DNA of 64,000 bases from Tubiluchus corallicola (Eukaryota; Priapulida; Priapulimorpha; Priapulimorphida; Tubiluchidae), in the NCBI GenBank assembly GCA_030141605.1, contig JAQGDQ010000142.1, positions 372,001 to 436,000 of the forward strand, given 5' to 3'. Positions within the stretch are counted from its first letter, which is position 1, and each line of letters opens with the position of its first letter. Shown here piece after piece: positions 49,180-61,100 of the stretch. The translations under genes were made by a program, and so were the position numbers. Below the pieces are notes generated by a model. It searched no databases and was not told where the DNA came from. It was given only the letters and a program-made list of their open reading frames with translations.

Positions 49180-52100
49180 ATGTCAGTGAGCGACCCTTTG
49201 CTGAAGCGTTTCAAAGGTAGGATTATGGCTTGCATTTTGATGACATCATGTTAATTAAGATTTTGGTTCACAGCAGAATCTTCTTGGTTCACCCCCTGTT
49301 TTTATTTCTTTATTTGTGCCATTTTGTTTCTTTAATAACTTTCAGTGCTCTATTCTGTTCCATTTTCGTCCATGGACAAAATTTCTCACGTATAAATTTT
49401 CCACATTATGATAGATGAATACTACGTAGCAAAATATAGTAAACACTCTATACACAGTCATTATCAGTCTAACAAGAAGACGTTCCAGATGTTTCAACAA
49501 TAACAGAAATTGCTATCTTCCTGAAATAACAATGCAATTACAATTCTCTAATCAGAGTTTCACATATGATGTCACTTAAATCTAAATAGTCCTTCAAAAC
49601 TAAGAAGGTCCATCATATTAATGTTTGGCAGACCTGCTGTAATGACGAATTTTCCACATAAGTATATCTCTATCAATTATAATTATTGTACCTTAAAAGG
49701 AAGTGCTCAGCTGTTTCTCGTTCACCACACTGACATAAACGTGATTGAACAACTCCAGTACTCCTTTTCTGAAAAAAATAAAGAATTTTTGAGCTTTATG
49801 GGTATTTATGAACATGGCAAGTCCCAGAAGAGCACTATCTTATTTACAAACTCCAGTATTGTTTGGATAATTATTCAATCTCGAGTAACCAGTTCGAAGT
49901 TGAAGAAGCTTTGAGAATTGTCTTTGACACACGCACAGGGCCAAGTCACAAAACTCAAAGACACCCCCAGGTAGGGGAATTTATGTTTACTTGTAAACCG
50001 TCAGCCCTGGGTGCGGAACAGGAAAGCTGGCTCCTGTCACAGAAGCAGAATCTTACCACAATTAAAATTGCTTTGTTTGAATTTTAGGCTTTATCAAAAG
50101 CAGTAAGGAACATTGTCAACAAGCTGAAACATTGTCACCCAACTTCGTTTAATTTTGTACTAGGTTTGGTGCTGTTGCTAAGGAACGAAAAGGATGGAAT
50201 AAGAGACTACAATTCATTTCTGCAGCAGTTTTGTGAGACAATAGAAGAAATCTTTAGACAAGGCTTAAAACGTATGTATACATAAAATTTAATAATTACG
50301 TCTTTACGGTTTACATTTTAGTTAGTTTTTTATGGATTTGCAATCGTGGTTACTATTTTTTGCACATACTTTGTATATTTTACAAGGTTTGTTTAGCTTT
50401 GCAATAGTTACTAAAATTATGTTTATTTGCATCACAAATTGTGCTTCAGGTGATGTAACTATTATTGAGACAATAGTTGACACGTATGCAGGACTCAAAT
50501 TTAATGCTGATCCACCCGGAAATTCTGGTAAATCGTCCCGAGCATCGGCAGAAGTCATCTGTACATCGATCTCTGTATTAATGAAACCTCGTATCTTAAT
50601 ACTCAAACTGTAATGTCTACAGCGTAGTTTAAATTAATCTGGTTATGACAGAAGCAGCTAAACACCAAATTTAATCGCAAAAAGTTTCCACTCGCATGTC
50701 ACTGCGAAGACGTTGTCATTCTTTCTGATTGCATGCTAGATTTGAACCCCTCCATTTACTCGTGCCTTGATGCATTTAGCTGTTTATGTCTACAGACTGA
50801 CCTGCAAATCCAGATTTTATTGAAATGTCGTGACACAGATTTTCTGGAAAAATATAGGCAAATTTTTTTTGCGGCCTGTCCTCATTTCCGGCACCTTTTG
50901 GGGCATGTCCTCACTTCTTTTAAAAATGCAAAATTTGCACCTTGCCTGTAGATGTATGTAAAAGTAATTTTCGTATCATTTTTTTGTAGAGCCTACGTCT
51001 TTATTTGGTTTTGGGAAACGAGATTATTACAATTGGATTGAGTCATTGCCGGACGTGCTAAATGAGTAAGACTGCTATAATACGTTACTTATCTGTTGTG
51101 AAAAAGCTTTTAATCACAAGGTTACGAGTTCGATTCCTGCATGAATGTCGCATAGCCAATGTTCTTCTTTGTTAATAAAATTATTCCACATTTAAAATAT
51201 TGTTTGTTTTTGATCAAGTGGTACATAGCAAATTGTGAGTTTAGAAAAATGATACATGTTGTGAACAAACCCACTCAGTCACTGATTAGATTCAGAACCA
51301 TTGTTAACTTCGGTCACCAAGCACATGCCGTGACCACTTGGGTATTTACTTACTTTTTTATTGTTACTATAAAACATTAGTAATTTATGACTTCTTCTAT
51401 GCTTTTTAACATAATTTAATTAATTACAAGTTTTTAGAGCTACAAGTTAAAATTTGAACAGAACATTTTTTACTCATGAAAGCGATTACAACGACAATGA
51501 CGATTATGATGATGATGACTATGATCACTATAAATGTGTTTATAATTCCTGCATACCATCTGCTAAAATAATTGTCAAACTAATGTGTTTGTTATTGTAA
51601 TGCAAATTGAGGCATGTATCTCAGAGTGTTTATTTAAATGTTCTTGCTTTATAGGGTCAATCCGGGGTTAAGCCTAGCAGTTACCACTGTCAAAAACTGT
51701 AAGAAGGTGCGTATGTACTAGCTTTTGTTTACCTTTATTTACAAAACACCTTTCTCATCTTTCTCATCGCTGATGTCAAAAGCAGAAATTGATTAACCTA
51801 GGTGGTTCTGTGGTAAGACTGGACTCTAGCTGTTTATCAAAAATGTATGGTGAACCACTGGGCCGACAGATGTGTCTCCTGTTGCCTTTGGTTTACTTCT
51901 TCCTTCAGTGAACCGATTAGTGTGTCAAATCACCCACAAAAATTTTCACATAAGTAGTCACCTATCCACTTTCAAACTCGACTTGACAATGCTTAGTTCC
52001 GATGTATAATTTGTCACATTTTGCATTTAGGTGAAGACCAATCAAGGTAGAGGCAGGTTGTTCATTAGATTTGCACTTGCTAGGAAAAGTTTGCATTTAC

Positions 52101-55100
52101 CTGTGCGGTACATTCATACCAACAGTACCTTGCTTCAGGTAAGTCGTTAAAGTTTGCACTTAACTTTGTGGTACATACATACCAACAGCACCTTGTTTCA
52201 AGTAAGTCGTTAAAGTTTGCACTTAACTTTGTGGTACATACATACCAACAGCACCTTGCTTCAGGTAAGTCGTTGAAGTTTGCATTTACCTTTACGATAC
52301 ATACATACCAACAGCACCTTGCTTTAGGTAAGTTGTTAAAGTTAAAATGCTTGCAATGCATAACTGTTTACCCTTATTTAGTGGAAAACATTCTAAATGT
52401 TATATTTAAATGTCGTTTGTTAAAATATACTCCAAATTGTGGGTGATTTAGAAAAGGAAATAAATAAGCAACTGGCTAGCAATTGTGTCAGTTGGGGCTC
52501 AAGATTAATAAGAAGAATAAGTGTTTATTTAGCAATTCATTTAACTCCAAATTTAAAGTTCGCTAACATTTAGTGTTGATACATTAAGTAAATGCTGACA
52601 CATTACTCAACCCTGCAGATTTAATCATGCAAAAATATTATTATGAAAGGTCATGAAGCATCGTGAGTACTAATAATCCCACGGCAACAGAAAAACTGAG
52701 AAAAGTTGGGAAGACCAGTATATTATCCCATGTGATGGAGTAAAAACTAGCTCCATCTAGTTAGCATTGTTGGAAGCACCGGATAATATACACTGTTGTC
52801 AGTATTTTCTGTTGCCTTGACATTATTAATACTTATTGGGTTTTGCTTTCCTCCTGCTAAGTCTATTGCTAAGATCATGAAGCTTATGAAAGCATCGTAT
52901 TAGTTGTCTGTATGGTTGTCTGTGTAGCTGCCTGTATGGCTGTCTGTATGGAACACTAGCAACAGAAAATTCTGATACATGCTGACAACATTATCCCATA
53001 TTTTGAATAAGGTTAACTAGATAGAGCTAGTTTTAATTCAACATGTTGGATAATATAACTTACTATTTTTAATAAAAATGTTTTCTGTATTTCCAGTACT
53101 GGTACGACCCTGCTGCATCTATCATAGGAAATGATATCTTATCAGGTAAGGCTATTGAAAATCAGCCCTTTAAACTAGGTATGGGTAAACTACGGCCTGC
53201 ACAAGATGTCTGTTTGTTTGTCTGCAAACTTACTGGGCCATATCAGATTTTGCAATCCCAGACATCATCACTTAGAATAATATACAGATTACTGAGATTT
53301 CACTGCCATGTTTTAAGTAGCATCACGCTTAAACTGAGAATGGATAACTGTTTTCATGATGCAACATCATATGAGGAATCCTGTTACATCTGTGTCTTTG
53401 TGTAAGAAACTTAAAATTAACATCGTAATTAACTAAATACTTAGAATTAACATGTTAATTAACTAAATTCTTAGAATTAACATTATAATTAACTAAATAG
53501 CTAAATACTAATATTGGTAATCATTAATTGATATAATTACTTCTTTGAAATAATGCTAGTTGTGAGGAAAAATAAAGAAAAAGTGCATTTTTTCAGAAAT
53601 TTTTTTGTCGTTGTTGGAGGAAACAAAAGCGATCACCTTTAATTTGAATATTAAGGTAAGAAAATGACATGTACCTATTGAGCTTGAATATTTTTTTGGT
53701 AGCTTTAGTGTTTTTGTGATAATTGCTGCAATATGCTGCTGTAATTTTCTTGTACTCAACAGTTATGAAAATTAATTCGTCTAGAAATTATTGCTATTTG
53801 TTTTGATTTTGACAAAATTAAAGCTAGTAAGGTTGAGTGTGTTTGTTTGTTTGTGAAAATTCATCTATGTTTATTGCAAGTGGTCAGACAATGTTAACAC
53901 TTCAAAATTGCGTCTTTCAGAATTCCAGTTTTCTAGACGAGACATGGACCATTCCAGTTTACAAGCAGTTAGAGTTTGTGCCTTGCCGAGACCTTGGAAT
54001 TCATCTAAGGTACTATATACATAACTAAGTGCTGCGAAATGTATTCATTTGTAAGAATTGGTTTTTAAAGAAAAGAACAAACCACTGAGCTATTTGGGGT
54101 TATTTTATTGTTATCATTAAACTTAGAAAAATATAACAAGGAAATTTGCAAAAATACTTTCTATAAAGCATAAAGTTAATTTATACCACAGCTGTACAGA
54201 AATTTTCTATTGTGGTGGTTGCTGTCATTCACTTCAAAATTATGACATTAGTGAGTTTTAATGGTTTTGGCATGATTTGTGATAATAGTTAGTTTAAATG
54301 AACCCATTCCTGCTGCTATCAGTTTTTTAGCATGCTAGGACGCGTTTGCCCATATTAACTTTTTTACCATTTTCATTTGCAGCTACATAAAAGAGCGGGC
54401 AGTAGTTGCAGCCGTTGACATCGGTAGTGTAGCTGCGGAAGATGTAAGTGTCTTTGATTAACTCAACATGCAGAGCTTCAGTTTTGCCATGTCCATGGCA
54501 GCAATAACATTGGGAAAGTATTCTCCATGTTAAACTTTTGCTAAAATGAAACTTTTTGTATGCAAGAACTCTTTAGGTTCTGTTTTTATATAAGTGCAAA
54601 ATAGATTATTTTAGGCTTGCATTTATAAGACAGGTCAAGGACCAAGCTTGTATTTGATATGTACGAATGTTTTTTGCAAAATACGTAAGTTATGATGTGC
54701 AATGTGTCAATATGTAAACTGCTAGTCTATTCATACCGTATATTAGTGATTTAGCGTCTATTCATAGCACATATTAGGAACAGACAAAGATACAAAGATG
54801 TGAGTTTACAAAATTACGGAGACAGGGCAGTTATTTTCATACAATTGAAATAAAGCCAGTTGTATTTGTTAATATTGCAGAACAAGATTGAAACGGGCGA
54901 CGTTTTAGATGAATTATATGGCGTCAGCCTAAATGGCGTTCGTAAGGGCCAGGTATGTTTGTGTATTTGTTATTGTGTTGCAGGAAAAGCACCACCAGGT
55001 TTAATGAATACTGTCTGATCATTCTGATTTGTGAATTAATGTATAAAATAATCCTGACGTGTAGTATCATTGCAAACATTTGATCGCAGACTATCTGTAT

Positions 55101-58100
55101 TTGCATCATAAAGCAAATTCTTTGGACTACTTGGTAGATTATTGACTGTGAAATAGCAGCTGACTGCAGGCTGCTTTAAAGGACAAGAAAATGGGTACCC
55201 GAAATAGGTCTCAGAAAAATCACCTTAAGAAATTTATATTACTTGACAGCATTTTTATGCATATATCGTATTCGCGTTAAAAAGAATTTTTGTTTGTTTT
55301 CATTTTAAATCTCACGCAGTACTGTTTCAATGTTACCGTTCCATGACGCCACCTATGCAAACGTAAATCAGGGAAAGAAATTAGGCAATGTTAAATTATG
55401 TTCCAAAAAAATTTCTATGCAAATTTTTATTACTTTGCATTACGCTTACCTGCTGGAGAGACATATAACTAGAAATAATAATTTAAAATTTCATGCTAAT
55501 TGATAAAATGTCACTGGCTCACCCTCCCGGTGCACCACTCACTAACCAAAAACGTATTTTTAATTTTACTGACAGGATACAGTAATTTATATTTTATTTA
55601 GTTAGTAACATGTGCTGAAAATGCTCTGATTATTTTTTCTACCTTCATGCGATGTTATCTAAATTTGTTTCAAACTACCTGCCATTAAAATGGCTGCGTC
55701 TAACACTCATCGCGGGAATTTAAATTTACACGTTTTATACAGCGTTACTGTCGACGCAAGCCCTCTATGCAAAAAGGCAATAAGTAAGTGGTGTGAAATT
55801 TTAAGACAATTTTTTAGCTTTATGTAAGTGGAGGGTTTTCGTGTGCTTTAAACATTTAATCTCGTTGTTGCATGAAGTAGAAAATTTCTGTTTTTTAACA
55901 TGCTGAATCTATTTTTTGCTGTTTATATTCATTGTTTATTTTACATCCATTAAAGTTATTTATGTAACTGCCATTATGGCGCCAGTCATTCTATAAACTT
56001 TGATCTGGCTGAACAGTCTTAAAGTTTTGTGTAATTTGATGTTCTCCGTGTCCACTCCTCTGTTGAATCCTAAACACGAGAAAATTTTTACTTTAAACAT
56101 CATGATTAGCGATAATAGTTAATCAATTTCCATTTTGTTCAACGAATGAGTGTTTTGTGTAATATTTTTTAAAAGAAATAATTGTTGCTATTTCTCCTTA
56201 TAATTTGCATATATTATGGGGTGATGTAATTTTGAATGACTAGTGGTTATTACATACATTAATGCAACAAAAATGGAAAAAACAGTTTTGCATCTAAAAA
56301 CAAGAGTTCTTTGATTACATAATCTACTCATTAGTTTGTCTAGGATGTTCCTGCGATGATTTTGATGGGATTTTGAAAACCTTCTAATGTAAATTTCTAA
56401 TCGTTTCAAACATTTCTGGGTTTTAGTAAATGCAGTGCAATTGTAAAATTACATGGCAATCAGGCAAAACTATGTGACAAATGCGATGTGATACAAATTG
56501 CCAGATGAAATTTTTGCTGTACATTAATCATAAACATCGCAAACACTGTTATTCATCTTCGTGCTGTGTTTGCGCTTCAGCAAATTATTTCAACAAGGAG
56601 TGCTGAAATTTACTCAGTATTCGTTTAACGTCACTTGCATTGCCTTCTCTATTCATCTGAGTCATTTTGCACATTAACATCACATTGTTGCTTAGTGCTT
56701 TTGTACTGGACGAAATTTATCGATTTGATTGCTATTTTGCAGATACCTGAGCTTCTAAAACAAAATCAGGGCTGGCCGATTTATTTGGCTGTTGTGAAAT
56801 GCCAGTTCCTGTCCGGCGTCGTCTTTCCGCCTATAGCACAACGTCTTCGAATATTAGGTATTGATCCGTCGAAGCTAGAGTCAAATGTTCATTGTATCGA
56901 AGGTGAGTGAAGCATAATATTCACACATCTGTAGTTTTCCGTTAATTATTTTCACTCTTACTTTATTTTCTGGAGTATTTAGCTATGACAGAATGAACGA
57001 AAAATTGTCAAAGTTTTGATGCCTAACTTGTTCGAAAGGAAAAAAATGTGAAAAATTTTGTATTGAGTCAGCATTTGAACCAGGAACCTTTAGATTAGAA
57101 GTCAAGTCCATGGTCAGTAGACCATGCAGTATTATCATTATGGCTGCTCTTAATTCAGTCCGTCTTACCCATCGGTCATTTTCAAGCATTAGTTTACGCT
57201 AGATTATTTGGAAAATTGAATTATTTTTTGTAATTTTGGGTGAGGAACAGTACTTGGGTAATTAAATAATACAAATGTCTCTATTTCAGTCCTGGCTCAT
57301 TCCCAACTTTTCACATTTCCTTCCTTTTGTTTTCCACATTTAGTTGTAAAACATCAATTATTGGTTCTTCATTCTTAGTTGCTTTTTATGTTTGCGATAT
57401 ATCTATTATAGTCTGTGATTTCTCAGAAATCTCATTTTTGAAGCTGCTGTTCAGCTAGTTTTGCTTCTTTGCTTGCAAAACCATATTTCTTATTAATTTT
57501 TAATTTTTGTTTTTTTTTGTTTTGTATGCCGACTTTGTATAAATAATAGAAAAAAATAAATAAATCAGTAATGGCCATTTTCTGAATAACAGATAAATAA
57601 GTAATGTATGTTAATTTTTTGAATACATTTGCAATATACAAATGTTGTAATTAGTTACATCATGACTATGGACAGACTTTGTAATTGGGGACACAATGAT
57701 GTGTCTTTTAGTGTATAGAACAGTATCCTAGATCCTTAATATTTCCTGATTTCCTTATTATACTGATGCCATTTGCATTTGTTAAGCTAAAGTTTAATTG
57801 TCATTAAATTACATTCTGCTTTTTCTTTGTTAAAATACTTTTATGTTTTGATCCCTATAATATTTAATTAGTTAAAAGCTGTTCAATTTATATAAAAGTT
57901 TCTGCTGTCTTTTTCTCTGTTAACTCCTTGACAGCATCTGCTTTGATATGTGCATTTGCAAAGAACAATGGTAGCAGCATAACAGCTCTAGCAGGGAGTA
58001 TGTAATTACGATACAGCAGCCTTTTACGTCACTATATGCGAGTGCACAGGCATTCCAACTTTTTGCCTGTGTACATCAAATTCACAGTACTGAAACAGTA

Positions 58101-61100
58101 GTTGTTACTGTACTTGTCGTTGCTGTTTGTGATGGGATAGATATGAGTGTAATAGCTTCCAGCACCTAAATGCTATTGAAAGATAAATAGTGCAGGCATT
58201 ATTTTTATTGAAAGACGAACTCATTTTTTTCATTCTGTGAACATTTATAAGCCACACTAATTGCTTACCTGAACACTCATTGTCAAAATAGCTACCAACA
58301 CTGTCAGTTTTTCTTGCTAATCGTAATGAGAAAGAGAATTGCACTAACGAAGCTAAGATCCTCGCTTGCTGAGAATTACAAAACAATGGCAGCCATGTTT
58401 TACGAGCACAACGTGAAGTGTAGGCTATTCCGGGTATTGTTTCTCCCCTCGGAAACCAGTTCCTGTAGGACGACTAGAAGGATAGAATGTCCTGCCATCT
58501 TATGAATAAATCCATAACGAATTGTTTTTAGTGCCCGGTGCATATTGGGCCTCGGGGAAAATAAAAGCTTGCTAGTGAAGCAGTATCATGGTAACGTCTC
58601 ATTGCTTACACATACTTCTATAGACTTTTGACAACGAGTCATTCTGGTGGCAACACAGCCCGGGGGTTAAAGGAAAGGACAAGTCACTCAGCATGTTGTG
58701 TTTCTTTTACTGTTATCACTTGAACTTAGAAAAATATAACAAATAAATTTGCAAAAACTGCCTATAAAGCGTAAATTTAAAACATACCACCGCTGAATAG
58801 AAATTTGCAGTCATTCACTTGAAAATCATGACATAACTGGGAGACTTCGTGAAGTTCCGTAAGCGCGTGCTGTTTAAGCTAATTTTCAAACTTCTGCAGC
58901 TTACCTAATGTTCATGCAAAAATATTGCAAAATTAGCTATCTATTTTTTTTTGTGAAAACTTGCTATACTTTTGGTGAAGATTGACAGTGTGCTACTTTC
59001 TTCAAGACGAATGACGTCAAGAATGGGCATTAAAAATAGGAGCGCCCAACCATAAAGTGATCACGACTTTAAAGTGATTTTACTAATTACATAAGGCGCT
59101 TATTGCAGTTTTATTACTAAATCCTTCTAATATTTTCCCAAACAGATAAGTAAGCCTAACCTCACAGATGCCTTGGCCTTTCCTTTAATGTCTGTCAAGG
59201 ACATGTTTGTGCTATTTCAATTTTATTCACTTGCTTAACTGTTCGTAGTGTGTTAACAAAAGACAATTTCTGCTCTCATTTTAATGAGATGATTTTTCTT
59301 CATTTCTGTAGGAGGGCCACAGCATCACCAGAGGCACTTGGCAGCCGAGAATTTAGGAGGTGCTACAATACCACGAATTTCTCCTCCTCCTCATGCCCAG
59401 CTTCCGGAGCACGATCTGGATGAAGTTCCCGTAAACATCCCCGATGGAAAGTACGTCGAGTCACCTGATTTGTGCAATACTTTTTTATCTGACAGAGTTC
59501 TATGTGGTTAATTGACTCATCTCTTAGCAACTTTCCATTAGACATGCGTGCTTGTCGAGAACTGTTTTGTACTCTTATTATGTGCAGGGGTGTGAAGCAA
59601 AAGCATCAGTTTTATGAAGAACAAGTTTAACTGGAGATTTATGTGAAATTTTGCACCAGATTAATTATCCTTAGCCCTTCTTTGTTTCTGAAGTATAACA
59701 TTTTACAGAAATCAATACTGCCTCATTTCCAAGTATATAATTCAATAGATGAAAGGCCTTACGATGCTTTCAGACTAGTGAGTTTTCTATCTGACAGCAA
59801 AAACTTCAAAAGGTGAACTGCTTTACAACTTACTGTTGTCAAGAAATTACAAACTCTCTGATATTAATTGAAGTTATTGAACACACAAGTTACTTGATGA
59901 GTTAACTCGCTAGTCTGAACGCACCATTAGAAAAGTGGCATCTACTATTACAGCACTGTTTCTGTTGTATACACAAACTGAATTTACTTAGGACGCTGCA
60001 GGTATAGCTGAATGTATTTGTATTTATATTAGTATTATTAATATTGTTGTTGTTGTTGTTGTTGTTGTCGTCACTATTGTTGCTGCTGTCATTGATTTTA
60101 TTTGTTTTTATTATTATTACAGAACACAGTATCTTGTGAAGTACGTTGGACGAGTTGACGTAGGAGAAGTAAGTTGTTGCTACCATCTGTATCAGTATCG
60201 TCAAATGTTTCTTTTTTTACAATCTGCAGCTGGAATAATAGAAATCTTAGAAATAATATGCTCCTTTATGCTGTCAGAATGGTGTTCATTAATTAAGCAA
60301 CGGTCATTGGTCATTGCAGTAGTGCAGGCTCTCATGCCCATTGGGTATAGTGACGAGTCAAAATAAAGATGCACATACATTTGCAAAGCATTGCGTATGG
60401 AGTGAATACTGCATAGAAGCAGGTTTGGGGAACACTGGCGTAGCAAGTTTTGATCGTTTGTTTCATAGGTGAAGCCGCAAATTGTGTGCATTTTTGCGTC
60501 CCTGAGTCTGACTTTCCTTTTCAACATGATGCAATAAAGATTTCTAAGAATTACCCTGAGTTTGATTTGCAGTACTGCACCTGAGTAACTCTTTTCTATG
60601 CAGTCGTTGTGCGTAACATGACGGTATTTAAACATTTAGCTCCAGCATTAAAACATGCAAAGATTATGAAAGGTACGGAACGCTACAGGTTTTCACAATA
60701 ATACAATCGACATGCCAATGTTTCTTCCAAAATTGTCTATCTGCTAAATCACATGGCATTCTACGCACGCCTTTAAGTAACAACATTAGCCTTTTTTCTA
60801 GACTGTATGTAGTAATTAAGTCAGCTGCGAAAATCTCTGACTAAGCAATTATGTTGTAGTTTGGAAACTTTTGTTAATTGTTTTGTTAATGTCGGATCTG
60901 TAATTAATAATTAACTGTCTTTAAATCCTTGAAGAATTTTGCGCCCTCTCACTTTTATGCCCTGGGGTGAATGCCCCCCTTGCTACGCCTCTGTTAGGGA
61001 AATCAGAATACCAGAATGAAAATTCATACAAGCGAGCTCTGATGAGTTAATTGAACGTTATAGAAGGGAAATTGAAATGACACAAATGAATGCAGGTGGA

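Noticed and set aside
49863-49970. ORF with FEVEEALRIVFDTRTG before a GTAGGG donor-like site
   Set aside because: Phase does not fit the neighbouring exons and no domain match is visible.
50088-50103. Alternative acceptor at 50087 for the second exon of the RUN-PDZ-PTB gene (adds ALSKA)
   Set aside because: It reads well as RUN sequence but is out of phase with the only candidate first exon; kept as an alternative if another 5' exon exists.
50451-50560. Possible extra exon in the RUN domain (acceptor before GTGATGTAAC)
   Set aside because: It would split a continuous RUN segment, and direct joining of 50271 to 50990 is in phase and gives the expected SLFGFGKRDYYNW context.
52080-52361. 93-aa minus-strand ORF of 21-residue repeats with CCWYVC
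   Set aside because: It is the antisense of the 63-bp exon-donor duplication; the sense exon is well supported.
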